From: Acidiferrobacterales bacterium | GTDB lineage: Bacteria > Pseudomonadota > Gammaproteobacteria > Arenicellales > JAJDZL01 | Direction: 5' to 3' | Assembly (NCBI GenBank): GCA_028820695.1 | Contig: JAPPIB010000035.1 | Span: 1-64,000 of the forward strand | Length of the DNA: 64,000 nucleotides | In this document: positions 33,242 to 41,577 of the stretch, piece after piece | Layout: every line of letters begins with the position of its first letter | How positions within the stretch are numbered: position 1 is the first letter of the stretch | Notes under the pieces: generated by a model | Databases searched by the model: none | What the model saw: only the letters and a program-made list of their open reading frames with translations | Told to the model about the DNA's origin: nothing | Made by a program: the position numbers and the translations under genes

Positions 33242-35197
33242 TCAGAAGGTGTATCGGATTCCAACCTGCCAGGTTCGACCGGGCTTGTTGTAACCGCGAA
33301 GTTCGGAGTACTTCTCGTCGAACAGGTTTTCGATCTTGCCGGTCAGTTCGAGCTTTGAATTCAGATTCATGGTTGCGCCCAGGTTCACCAGCGTATATTC
33401 GGGCAAGTCCGCCACATTTGGCCAACTTGTATAATCGAGCTGTTTCCCCACATGTCGCATGTTCAGATTTATTGATCCGGACTTTCCTGAATGTGTGAAC
33501 TTTCGGCTGATATTAAGAGTCAGGGATTTGGACGGTCTTCTGATCAGTTCCTTTTGCTCCGAATTGAATCCCTGGAGGAACGTCGCACTCGCGGTCACGT
33601 CATACTTGTCTGCGAGAGTGCCGAGCATCGAGAGCTCCCAACCCTTGATGGTGCTCACTCCGGGTTTATTGACAGATTTGCCTATGCCGGATTGGTTGTT
33701 GCTAATACAGTTCTCAACTTGTTCGCTCTCAATCAAATCAGTAACCTTGTTTTCGAAGTATGTGACGTCGAACGTCAAATTGCCAGGCACTGGCCGAAAT
33801 TCTGCCCCAAAGTCCCAACTCTTGCTTGTTTCAGGTCTGAGGTCAGGATTTGCACACCAATCGGCACCCGATCCGTACAATTCCGAGACTTGGGGATTTT
33901 TTACGCCGGTACCGGCACTGCTGTGAATTCTCAAGTCATCGTTGGCAATCCAAGCCAAAGTGCCGCGATAGGTCTTGTAGTCTTTGAATCCATCATTGGC
34001 GTTGTCGTCGTAGCGTCCGCTTAGTGAAGCGAATACATCGTTTCCGAAATCCACTCGTTGCTCGATAATGACACTCTTGGTGTCGAACGTGCCTCCCTTC
34101 CCACGAGCGACGTATTGACCGATCGCTCTGTTTTTCTCCTTGTTTAACGCGACAATAGTTGTCTGATTGGTCTCGCGGGCTTCCCAGTTGATGACCGCCT
34201 GATATTCGACTTTGGACTTTTTCCCTAGTGTCGGAATTTGCCAAACACCCTTGGCGACCTCATTTCGCTTATGGCGGGTGTCGAAAAGTTTGATGGAATG
34301 GACGAAACCGCCATCAGGTTGTTCGTAGCTTATGCCGATTGATGAAGCTCTTTTCTTGTCCTCACCGCGGCAGTTGTTTGAAGAGGGCCAGGAACAGCCA
34401 TCGTAGTCACCGTCCGAATTTACCAATAGAGTTGAAGCGGTTATTTCCATTTCATTCGAGATCTGAGTGCCAACCTTGAGGTGTGCGCTCGTTTGTCGCA
34501 AACCATCGGCTTCGGTATTGTCAGATTTTGCCGAAATCCCCCTGGACTGTGTCTGACTCATCGCGACCGACCCGTAACTTCCCCCGCTAGCGAAGGCAAC
34601 ATAGGAATTCAGTTTGGTTGTACGCAAAGAACCTTGTTCCACACTTACTATGGCAGTTGTACCTTCATCTGGAATTGGACTTGTGATGTCGATTACGCCA
34701 CCGATCGCCTCACTTCCATAGATTGAGCTTTGCGGTCCTCGCAGCACTTCAATTCTGTCAGCTGCAAAAGCGGGTAAGTGTTGAAAATAGACTCCGTCAT
34801 AGAAAGCCGGATCGGATAATTCAATCCCATCAAAAAGGACCAATGTGTGATTGCTTTCCGACCCGCGTATCCGAACGTCTGTCAGCCCGGAAGGGGAATA
34901 TTGGCTGACTGCCAGACCGGGCACTTCTCGGAGCATTTCGTGAACATGTGTAACGTTTCGTTTGGAAATGTCCTTCTTGTCGAAGACAGTGACACTGCTT
35001 CCGACATGCTTAGCTGGAACTGAAACACGACTTGCCGAGACCACGACTTCTTCGCCTGTCGATTCGGCTTTATCGTTCTCGTCGGTATTCGTTTGAGCTA
35101 TTGCAGATATCGGCAAGACAGCGAATAAGAGTACAGAAAGTAAAATCAGATATTGATAAGTTTTACCGATATTGATTAACTGGGTGATTATGTGCAT
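33242..35197 (-). CDS. btuB: TonB-dependent outer-membrane cobalamin receptor
   Basis: A 651-residue outer-membrane receptor. The start is taken as the ATG at 35197, which gives a clean signal peptide (YLILLSVLLFAVLPISAIAQ); the frame is open to 35236. The TonB box is EEVVVSASR. The plug domain follows (HVGSSVTVFDKKDISKRN, GLTDVRIRGSESNHTLVLFDGIEL, VLRGPQSSIYGSEAIGGVIDI). The 22-strand barrel ends in the expected aromatic residue (WQVGIRYTF). It is the first gene after a cobalamin riboswitch, which sets its substrate with good confidence. It is followed by btuF, btuC, btuD and a TonB gene. Confidence 0.93.
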   Translation of the reverse strand: MHIITQLINIGKTYQYLILLSVLLFAVLPISAIAQTNTDENDKAESTGEEVVVSASRVSVPAKHVGSSVTVFDKKDISKRNVTHVHEMLREVPGLAVSQYSPSGLTDVRIRGSESNHTLVLFDGIELSDPAFYDGVYFQHLPAFAADRIEVLRGPQSSIYGSEAIGGVIDITSPIPDEGTTAIVSVEQGSLRTTKLNSYVAFASGGSYGSVAMSQTQSRGISAKSDNTEADGLRQTSAHLKVGTQISNEMEITASTLLVNSDGDYDGCSWPSSNNCRGEDKKRASSIGISYEQPDGGFVHSIKLFDTRHKRNEVAKGVWQIPTLGKKSKVEYQAVINWEARETNQTTIVALNKEKNRAIGQYVARGKGGTFDTKSVIIEQRVDFGNDVFASLSGRYDDNANDGFKDYKTYRGTLAWIANDDLRIHSSAGTGVKNPQVSELYGSGADWCANPDLRPETSKSWDFGAEFRPVPGNLTFDVTYFENKVTDLIESEQVENCISNNQSGIGKSVNKPGVSTIKGWELSMLGTLADKYDVTASATFLQGFNSEQKELIRRPSKSLTLNISRKFTHSGKSGSINLNMRHVGKQLDYTSWPNVADLPEYTLVNLGATMNLNSKLELTGKIENLFDEKYSELRGYNKPGRTWQVGIRYTF

Positions 35198-35409
35198 ATT
35201 GTGACGACCCCACTGTGTATAGAAAGCTATCGGCATGAATTCTTGTACACACGGGTAGAACCGCCTCGAAACCCACGTTCGTGTCAGGATGACCGAACAT
35301 TGTTCCGGTAGTTCTGTCTGAATGGATTTTTCCCATAACTGTGGTGAACCTATGCCGTTTTACAATAGGCGCGTCACCACCAACGGGTGTCCGTTCCGCA
35401 AGCACACCC

Positions 35410-35612
35410 CGTACTGCGGTTGGGTAACGCTGGCAACGGCAGGTTTCCTGGCTCGCGGGTCAAGCACTCTTGCTTTGCCTTCCCAGTTTCCCAGTGGCTT
35501 CATCAAGCAATCGCTAACCGCATACAGTTGCGAGGGCAGCCAAGGCTTCAGATATTTATGTAATCCTGACCTTGTTCCTTATTGCTTCCCTTGAATAAGG
35601 GAACCATTGCTA
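35410..35612 (-). promoter_or_regulatory. Cobalamin riboswitch upstream of btuB
   Basis: On the minus strand the conserved blocks appear in order: GGCTGCCCTCGCAACTGTA (35523-35541), GCCACTG (35492-35498), GGGAAGGC just after, and the B12 box GCCAGGAAACCTGCC (35438-35452). A P2/P3-like hairpin made of GGTTCCCTTA and its partner lies near 35575-35608. The region between the aptamer and the btuB start (35198-35409) would hold the expression platform. No T-rich terminator is obvious, so translational control is likely. Adenosylcobalamin binding should lower expression of the whole btuBFCD-tonB operon. Exact aptamer ends are approximate. Confidence 0.93.
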
Positions 35613-35999
35613 GGGTAGAGTATACGAAATTTTTCGATGATCAAAAGGCTTTGTGCCGGTTCACTGCATATAACGACATCTGGGCGTAGATTCGTATGGG
35701 CGCGGCATGCCTGCATTGGCCCAGTTGCTGGTCGAGTTTTGCAGGACGGAGGTAGACCCCACTGATGAGTTGCCGCCTGTTTCAGATTCCGCAGAGTCTG
35801 ACCTCGACTATCGTCCTGGCGCGATTCGGAAAAACAGTGAGTTGGTGGATTGGCAGTCGTGATGACACAACTTCTAAAAAAATGTGGATAGCTGAGGCAA
35901 GACATGGCCTTGTCCGGTAATTGGACCATGGTAGTACTAATTGCTTGCAAGGGTATGGATGCACAAATTCTCCACCCTGATCGAAATTGGAGAAAAGAA
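35613..35999. other. Region upstream of the riboswitch; possible 51-residue ORF
   Basis: This 387-base region must hold the btu promoter. On the plus strand an ATG at 35707 opens 51 codons ending at 35862 (a polar peptide with DPTDELPPVSDSAESDLDY). It has no good ribosome site and no family I know, so I do not list it as a gene. Confidence 0.3.
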
Positions 36000-37109
36000 T
36001 TATTCAATCTGATTGCGTAATCTGTAACTTGTGCTGCGTCCTCCCCCGGAGTTCTGAATCAAGATGCCACGCTCTTTCAGGTCCTGAATATCCCTGAGAG
36101 CAGTGTCATTGGAGCACTTTGCAAGCTTCGCATATTTGGATGTGTTCATATATCCGGTAAAGTCATGCTCAAGCATGCGATTGATGATCAGCCGCTGACG
36201 TTCACCAACGGGCCGTTGATTAATCAACTGCCAAAGTTGTGCTTTGTACAAAACGTTACCAGCGGTAGTTTCTGCATTCGATATGGCTCGTCCCAGACAA
36301 TCCAAGAACCATTCCAGCCAGCCTGTGATTTCCAGTGTGCTTCGCTGTTGTTTTTCAAGTTGGTCGTAATAATCCTCGCGTTCGGATGCAATCTGGGCAG
36401 ATAAGCTGTAGAATCGCTCCGCTACGCCATCCGCGCGTGCCAGAGCCATGTCACCGATAGCCCTGGCGACCCGACCATTCCCGTCTTCAAAGGGATGGAC
36501 AGTCACAAACCAAAAATGAGCAATGCCAGCCTTGAGCACAGGGTCTATGTCATGACTGTTGTTAAACCAGTCCATAAACATTTGCATTTCGTTTTCCAGT
36601 TGATTTGCGTCCGGCGCTTCAAAGTGAACGTTCATACGACCTAAAGGACCGGAGACTACCTGCATCGGTCCTGAAGCCATTGTGCGCCATTCGCCGACAA
36701 CGATAGGACTGAAGCCGCTGTTCCCAGTCGGAAACAGCACAGCTTGCCAGTGACACAACCGTTTCTTCGTCAGAGGTCTGGAAAAATGCTGTGTTGCATC
36801 CAGCAAGATATCCACAATGCCTTCCACATTACGGTCGGTTGGCGCAAGTCCGGCAACCCCAATCCCTAGTTTTCGTGCAATAGATGAGCGAACATCTTTC
36901 GGGTCGAGTTTCATACCCTCAATCGCCGAGGACTGGACAGCATCGTAATTTAAGGTATTAAGATTGGCCTCTTGCCTGAGCTCAAGTCCAAGACCTTCCA
37001 TTCGGCCTAGAAGACGACCCTGGCGATAGCGTATGTCAGCCAGCTTCGGGGTAATGGTTTCGACATCCCAAACGAAATTTGGCCAATCGTGATGTTCGTG
37101 TATCCACAT
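36000..37109 (-). CDS. Fic-family AMPylase/regulator with winged-helix C-terminus
   Basis: A 369-residue Fic protein. Order: a DUF4172-type N-terminal domain with an inhibitory motif SSAIEG ([S/T]xxxE[G/N]), the Fic core with the complete motif HPFEDGNGRVAR near residue 202, and a C-terminal winged helix (TSKYAKLAKCSNDTALRDIQDLKERGIL). Fic enzymes transfer AMP from ATP to hydroxyl side chains; the N-terminal Glu keeps them inactive. I start at the ATG at 37109. The frame is open to 37163, but that part is a palindromic operator-like region. The winged helix suggests binding to its own promoter. The target protein is unknown. Confidence 0.85.
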   Translation of the reverse strand: MWIHEHHDWPNFVWDVETITPKLADIRYRQGRLLGRMEGLGLELRQEANLNTLNYDAVQSSAIEGMKLDPKDVRSSIARKLGIGVAGLAPTDRNVEGIVDILLDATQHFSRPLTKKRLCHWQAVLFPTGNSGFSPIVVGEWRTMASGPMQVVSGPLGRMNVHFEAPDANQLENEMQMFMDWFNNSHDIDPVLKAGIAHFWFVTVHPFEDGNGRVARAIGDMALARADGVAERFYSLSAQIASEREDYYDQLEKQQRSTLEITGWLEWFLDCLGRAISNAETTAGNVLYKAQLWQLINQRPVGERQRLIINRMLEHDFTGYMNTSKYAKLAKCSNDTALRDIQDLKERGILIQNSGGGRSTSYRLRNQIE

Positions 37110-37141
37110 TTTTATCACCGCATAATATGCGGCGATAAAAA
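37109..37141. promoter_or_regulatory. 33-bp palindromic operator candidate at the Fic start
   Basis: The 33 bases centred at 37125 form a near-perfect palindrome: a CCGCATA-A-TATGCGG core extended by ATC/GAT and T/A runs, with one mismatched pair. It abuts the Fic ATG and covers the ribosome-site region. A bound repressor would therefore block translation start or transcription. Confidence 0.6.
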
Positions 37142-37163
37142 TGGTTATTCGCCGCAAAGTCAA

Positions 37164-37295
37164 GAATTATCACCGCAAAATTAGCAGTGATAAGTCATGC
37201 CATTGACCGCAACCGATCAGATTCTCTCTGAACTAGAGGATGTCAGTTGAAGTAACTTCCAAAGTCTGTCAGGACACGGAGAAGGAGTGAAGCAT
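37164..37295. other. Intergenic region with a second operator-like palindrome
   Basis: TTATCAC (37167-37173) and GTGATAA (37187-37193) form a gapped palindrome sharing the TTATCAC/GTGATAA half-sites with the palindrome at 37109-37141. The two centres are about 55 bases apart. No gene is seen until the Cys-rich ORF at 37296. Confidence 0.45.
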
Positions 37296-37589
37296 ATGAG
37301 TTGGAGACACCCGCGCAGCAGAGTATCGATCAGGGTATCACGTGTTCGGAAACGTCCAAGTGAGATTTTTGCGGTCAATCTGACTTGTCCGATGAAGTTG
37401 TGTCCCGACAGTTGTGCTCGGTGCAAGCATGAGACACAAGTCCGAAACCGTGCCGACCTTAAATTTTCTCTGACTCTTGACAAATGCACAAGATTGGGTG
37501 TAGATTTATCAGGACTCACAGACGGCTTCAATTATTATGACAAAAAGAAGTCAAAAAGTCAGGAATTTCATTCTCCAAAATGTAGATAA
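37296..37589 (+). CDS. Possible small Cys-rich protein upstream of the HTH-ATPase gene
   Basis: A 97-codon frame with an AAGGAG ribosome site 8 bases before its ATG. The middle carries Cys pairs (CPMKLCPDSCARC), which could bind zinc. The ends are unremarkable, and the last 53 bases overlap the next gene in another frame. I do not recognise a family. The good ribosome site is the main support; it may instead be a leader for the downstream gene. Confidence 0.35.
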   Translation: MSWRHPRSRVSIRVSRVRKRPSEIFAVNLTCPMKLCPDSCARCKHETQVRNRADLKFSLTLDKCTRLGVDLSGLTDGFNYYDKKKSKSQEFHSPKCR

Positions 37590-38553
37590 GTATCCGCGTG
37601 ATATTGCGGAAAAAGCTTCATCTTACTATTCCATTTCCAGGCAGTCAGTCAACCGACACCTGAATCAGTTGATGGACAAGCAGGTATTGGATGCAGAATG
37701 GACGATCAAGAATCGCTCGTACCAACTTCGTATTCTTGAGAGTTGGAATAAGCATTATCAGATCAACGAGCAATTGGCAGAGGATGTTGCCTGGCGTGAA
37801 GACATAGAAAGTCTCCTGCCGGCAGTGCCAGATAATGTCTTGAGTATGTGGCACTATGGCGTTACTGAAATCTTCAACAATGCCATTGACCATTCAGGCG
37901 GCAGTGAAATCCGTGCACAGATCAAGAAGACTGCAACCAGTGTTGAGTGTATTGTGACTGACGACGGTGTTGGGATTTTCGACAAGATCAAGAACGAATA
38001 TAAGTTGTTGGATGAAAGACATGCAGTCCTTGAGTTATCGAAGGGTAAACTTACGACGGATCCCCAAAAGCATCCAGGTCAGGGAATCTTCTTTACTTCA
38101 AGAATGTTTGATGAGTTCACGATTTTGTCAGGCGAGACGTTCTTTGGTCACAAACACGGCGAACCGGAGGATTGGATAGTCGAAAGCGGTAGTCTCCAAA
38201 GTGGCACCATGGTTTCCATGAAGCTCAAAAATGACGAATCGCGAACGATGAATGAGGTTTTCAAACAGTATTCCAACGGAGGAGATCACGCCTTTTCGAA
38301 GACGGTGGTTCCAGTCAGGCTGGCGCAGTACGAGCACGAGAGTCTGATCTCACGTTCGCAAGCAAAACGGCTGATGAAGCGAGTTGACGAATTCGACAAG
38401 GTTATCTTGGATTTCGACCGGGTCAGATCAGTGGGGCAGGCATTTGCAGACGAGATTTTTCGCGTGTTTTGCACCGAGCATCCGAAAGTCGAGGTAACCG
38501 CCATCAACGAAAATGAAGCCGTACGGCAGATGATATCCAGAGCCCAATCCTGA
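37537..38553 (+). CDS. HTH - GHKL ATPase - DUF4325 (STAS-like) regulatory protein
   Basis: A 338-residue protein with three parts. Residues about 1-65 form a winged helix-turn-helix (SRQSVNRHLNQLMDKQVL). Residues about 95-235 form a GHKL ATPase with N box EIFNNAIDHSGG, G1 box DDGVGIF and G2 GQGIFFTSRM. Residues about 265-335 match DUF4325, a STAS-like domain (VILDFDRVRSVGQAFADEIFRVF). Histidine-kinase dimerisation and phospho-acceptor segments are absent. The layout resembles a partner-switching anti-sigma kinase and its antagonist fused in one chain, with a DNA-binding head. The role is not established. It lies beside the Fic gene in an accessory stretch. Confidence 0.75.
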   Translation: MTKRSQKVRNFILQNVDKYPRDIAEKASSYYSISRQSVNRHLNQLMDKQVLDAEWTIKNRSYQLRILESWNKHYQINEQLAEDVAWREDIESLLPAVPDNVLSMWHYGVTEIFNNAIDHSGGSEIRAQIKKTATSVECIVTDDGVGIFDKIKNEYKLLDERHAVLELSKGKLTTDPQKHPGQGIFFTSRMFDEFTILSGETFFGHKHGEPEDWIVESGSLQSGTMVSMKLKNDESRTMNEVFKQYSNGGDHAFSKTVVPVRLAQYEHESLISRSQAKRLMKRVDEFDKVILDFDRVRSVGQAFADEIFRVFCTEHPKVEVTAINENEAVRQMISRAQS

Positions 38554-38590
38554 CTGTTGACCAGCCACCCCTGACCGGATGTCAGGGATA

Positions 38591-39490
38591 TCACATGGAG
38601 CGCAAGTACTCCCTGTGAAATTCCAGATAACCGGATGAGACCGTTCCCAGATGCTTGCGCACCTTGTCATGCAAGATAGGCAGGCGGTGAAATGGGACCG
38701 ATGGATACAGATGGTGCTCACAATGAAACGACATGTTCCAGGTGATCAGTCTCAAAAGCGGATTGGTCAGTGTGGTTCGGGTGTTGACCAGCATATTGGG
38801 CGACAACTCACAGTCCCCGTGCTCTGCGAGCAGAAACAACCTCAGGGAAACCATTCCAATCAGAATCGGAACAACCCAGAAAGTGGCGATCAAGGCACTT
38901 TGAAGATAGATCGAAACTGCGCCGATCGCGACATATAGCGCCAGGTGGATCCGTGCTTCTCGCTGGATGGCTCGATGTGCAGATTTCGGAATGAACTTTG
39001 AATTGACATTGCCTGATGCGTGGTGCAATAGAAGGCGGATCTGAGGCAGCCAGTAGGACGTCAGCCCGGTCATCGTCCACATATACCCTGGAAAAGTCCG
39101 GGGTTTTTCTGTCAGTAGTTCCGGGTCGCGCGCCGGATCATTCGTATGCCGGTGGTGCTCGAAATGAAAGTGGCGGAAATAATTGGCCGGAAGAATGAGT
39201 ATGAACCCCGCCACGGCAGCGACGATGTTGTTCCACCCTCTCGAGCGGAAGGCGGTGCGATGGATGCATTCATGAAGCGGCGCAAACAGAAAAACGACAA
39301 TAGTTCCATAAGCGAACCATGCTGGAAGAATCCACCAGCTAGATTGCGCTGACCAGACCCACAAACCGGACCCGCCGACCAGAAGAAGGTGTACAGCAAG
39401 CCGAGTCAATCCAACTGAATCTGACTTCTCACTGAGTTGCAGAAGGTCGCGGGACTTGACAAGGTCGCGCCGAAAGACGTAATTTTCCAT
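38591..39490 (-). CDS. Membrane fatty-acid desaturase/hydroxylase (second copy)
   Basis: A 299-residue di-iron membrane enzyme. The start is the ATG at 39490; the frame is open to 39568. The histidine boxes are HECIHRT (about 75), HFEHHRHTN (about 113) and HCEHHLYP (about 258). Four or more hydrophobic spans surround them. It differs clearly from the desaturase at 9055-10020 (box 3 HHIEHHMFP), so it is not a recent duplicate. Desaturation of acyl chains or hydroxylation of a carotenoid are both possible. It stands alone on its strand, with an intrinsic terminator of the upstream small unit at 39620-39659. Confidence 0.82.
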   Translation of the reverse strand: MENYVFRRDLVKSRDLLQLSEKSDSVGLTRLAVHLLLVGGSGLWVWSAQSSWWILPAWFAYGTIVVFLFAPLHECIHRTAFRSRGWNNIVAAVAGFILILPANYFRHFHFEHHRHTNDPARDPELLTEKPRTFPGYMWTMTGLTSYWLPQIRLLLHHASGNVNSKFIPKSAHRAIQREARIHLALYVAIGAVSIYLQSALIATFWVVPILIGMVSLRLFLLAEHGDCELSPNMLVNTRTTLTNPLLRLITWNMSFHCEHHLYPSVPFHRLPILHDKVRKHLGTVSSGYLEFHREYLRSM

Positions 39491-39619
39491 TGTGAAAAAT
39501 GAAGTGCCAACCAGATGAGTCCATGGCTGTATTATCGCGAAATATTGCACATGAGAAGAGGTATTCAAGAGGCGGGGTAGACGGAAGCGTCTGGCTCGGG
39601 TCTATCTAGCCGTTAGTAG

Positions 39620-39659
39620 AAAAAAATTGGCAATATCATGACCCATGCATGATATTGCC
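39620..39659 (-). terminator. Intrinsic terminator of the small Fur-box unit
   Basis: Minus-strand reading: a perfect 12-bp stem (arms 39648-39659 and 39629-39640, 7-base loop) followed by AA and seven T. It lies 22 bases after the stop of the small ORF at 39682-39867, a textbook rho-independent terminator. Confidence 0.85.
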
Positions 39660-39681
39660 ATAGCTACAAGAGGAGAGAAGC

Positions 39682-39867
39682 TTAGAATTTAAAATCTTGA
39701 GAATATGGTTCGGTGCGGGGTTTCAGATCAGTTTTATCCGGTGAATATGTGACGTCACTTACGCCAGACAGCTTAGGTTCATGACCGACGCCGTATGCGT
39801 AGACTGAATATGGCGCAAAATCTTGAAGAATTCTTTGCCCCAACCGTCTGAATCCTGCCTTTGCCAT
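39682..39867 (-). CDS. Small Fur-box-controlled ORF (61 residues) or small RNA
   Basis: A 61-codon frame rich in Tyr, Lys and Asp at its C-terminus (YSPDKTDLKPRTEPYSQDFKF), with no family I recognise. The transcription unit is well defined: a TTGACA/GATAAT promoter with a near-perfect Fur box over the -10, and an intrinsic terminator 22 bases after the stop. The predicted transcript is about 285 bases. The ATG has no Shine-Dalgarno sequence, and an alternative 43-codon frame starts at 39890. So the product could be a small protein or an iron-responsive regulatory RNA. De-repression under iron limitation is predicted either way. Confidence 0.5.
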   Translation of the reverse strand: MAKAGFRRLGQRILQDFAPYSVYAYGVGHEPKLSGVSDVTYSPDKTDLKPRTEPYSQDFKF

Positions 39868-39900
39868 CGTTTTGAATCAGTAAATTTCATATTTAGGAAT

Positions 39901-39941
39901 GATAATGATTATCATTATCTACAATTTTTCACAGTTGTCAA
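39901..39941 (-). promoter_or_regulatory. Sigma-70 promoter with overlapping Fur box
   Basis: GATAATGATTATCATTATC (39901-39919) matches the classical 19-bp Fur box at 18 of 19 positions. On the minus strand TTGACA (39936-39941) and GATAAT (39914-39919) are separated by 16 bases, so the Fur box covers the -10 and the start point. This should be tightly iron-repressed. The box is close to symmetrical and could also affect a plus-strand start. Confidence 0.85.
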
Positions 39942-40076
39942 GCCGATCAGTAAAAAATTTTGCAATGAATCTCACTGCGGCACAAGCCCTGCGACAGCTC
40001 ACACGGACGGCGGTCTGTTTGGCGTATTGGGGGTATCAGGGGCGATCGCTGCGATCTGACGTCACAGCGGAACTGG

Positions 40077-40511
40077 CTAGTCAGTATCGATTTCCCGAAA
40101 TTTGACGTCGTACGTCCGCGACTGTGACGATTGACTGCGCTGGTTTACGTGAACAATCAGACGACTCAGCAAAATCGAAGCAAACGCTCTTCGAATTGGC
40201 GATGTCAGACATATGAATCCGATCGCATCGGTCACGAAGCCGGGCGTAATCAGCAATGCGCCGGCAACGAGCAGGAAAAGTCCCTCCACCAATTCCAGGG
40301 CCGGCACCTCTCCACTTTTTACGCTCCCGACTGCCCGATGCAGCGTGAGAATTCCCTGCAACCTCACCAGCCACGCGCCGATCAGTGCTGTCGCGACCAC
40401 TCCGACAATCGTCCATCCAGCCCCGATCACCTGTCCAATCTGGATCAGCAGATAAATCTCCGCGATCGGAATGATCAGGAAACACAGAAACAGGATTGTA
40501 ACGACTCTCAT
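40077..40511 (-). CDS. fxsA: FxsA family membrane protein
   Basis: A 144-residue cytoplasmic-membrane protein of the FxsA family. Spans at about 4-24, 28-48 and 78-100 surround the conserved stretch LLLVAGALLITPGFVTDAIGFICLTSPIRR. The C-terminal tail is charged. In E. coli, FxsA overexpression relieves F-plasmid exclusion of phage T7; its normal role is unclear. It lies 26 bases downstream of the hydrolase gene and may be co-transcribed. Confidence 0.88.
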   Translation of the reverse strand: MRVVTILFLCFLIIPIAEIYLLIQIGQVIGAGWTIVGVVATALIGAWLVRLQGILTLHRAVGSVKSGEVPALELVEGLFLLVAGALLITPGFVTDAIGFICLTSPIRRAFASILLSRLIVHVNQRSQSSQSRTYDVKFREIDTD

Positions 40512-40537
40512 AAGACCGTATCAGAAGATGAAGTGCG

Positions 40538-41287
40538 TCAGTCCGGCCAAATCTTGTCGACAGCCCACTCAATCATGTCAACATGATCGGTCAGCCGGTG
40601 ATCACCATCGGGGAAAATGGTGACTTCGATGTCGGAATCCGCATGGTCCCTGAATTCAAGACTTTGACCAGACGGCACCACATCATCAAGCGCACCGTGC
40701 AGTATCTTCACCGGATGGTTGTAACTTAACGGAGTCGAAAACGCATCGTATTGCAATGAGTCAAGCACCGCGGCATATGCAATTGTGTAACTGCAGTCCG
40801 GACCTGTGTCGTCGAATGTCCGATAGCCCGACTTTCGCCATTGTTCTTGCACCTCGGGTGAGGCACTGAGATAAATTCCGTTCATGAAATTGAATGCTGG
40901 TGCGATCAGTACCTGTCCGCAAACATTCACTTCGGCATCCAGGGCAACCTGTGACGCAACCCAGCCTCCCATACTGGAGCCGACCAGAACCTTTGGACGC
41001 CCTCCAAACAAAGACAGCGCCAGTTTGGTGTCCTCAATCGCACGGGATATGCTGAACTCCTCGAAATCACCATCGGACTTTCCGTGGGCGCGCATGTCAA
41101 ACCGAATCCACGAACGGTCGAGTCGCTCGGCCTGACTCCACAGTCGCATCGATTTGGTGCCTTCTGCGTCGGAGGACAACCCGTGCAGAAACATGCCCAC
41201 TGGTCCCTCGTAGGTATCGCGGTACACACCTCTGATAATCTGGCCATCCCTCGCAGGTATGGAAAATGCATACTCGTTCGGCTTCAT
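40538..41287 (-). CDS. Alpha/beta hydrolase (ABHD10-like serine hydrolase)
   Basis: A 249-residue single-domain alpha/beta hydrolase. The nucleophile elbow is VGSSMGGW (Ser about 104), the oxyanion region is MFLHGLSSD, and the acid and histidine are in GALDDVVPSGQS and DGDHRL. The SSMGGW form is shared with ABHD10-type thioesterases/esterases. The substrate cannot be set. No signal peptide is present, so it is cytosolic. It lies upstream of fxsA on the same strand. Confidence 0.8.
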   Translation of the reverse strand: MKPNEYAFSIPARDGQIIRGVYRDTYEGPVGMFLHGLSSDAEGTKSMRLWSQAERLDRSWIRFDMRAHGKSDGDFEEFSISRAIEDTKLALSLFGGRPKVLVGSSMGGWVASQVALDAEVNVCGQVLIAPAFNFMNGIYLSASPEVQEQWRKSGYRTFDDTGPDCSYTIAYAAVLDSLQYDAFSTPLSYNHPVKILHGALDDVVPSGQSLEFRDHADSDIEVTIFPDGDHRLTDHVDMIEWAVDKIWPD

Positions 41288-41577
41288 TGGTCTTTTCCCA
41301 TACGTCTATTTGGGGCTATTTCATGACTTGTCAATGACACACCTGCGTCTTCAATCAATAAAAGTCCGACAACGGTTACGCTAACAGTTTAACGGATTGT
41401 AGAGATTGTCTCATTACTATCGACTGAAAAACGGAATGATCACAAATCCGACACAAGCCGTCATGTACAGCTGGCGGTGTGTTAGCCGGTCGTCCAGCCA
41501 TCAACCGCTGCAGTGAATGATTGCGAATCGGCAGCCTTGCGAAAGTGCTTGTGTTTCCGACCCGACAGTTCAGGCAG

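Noticed and set aside
37217-37531. Minus-strand 104-codon frame upstream of the Fic gene
   Set aside because: It lies antisense to the Cys-rich ORF and the HTH-ATPase leader and has no recognisable features.
39965-40105. Plus-strand 46-codon frame on the other side of the Fur box
   Set aside because: No ribosome site, no family, and it runs into the convergent fxsA gene; kept as a low-likelihood product.
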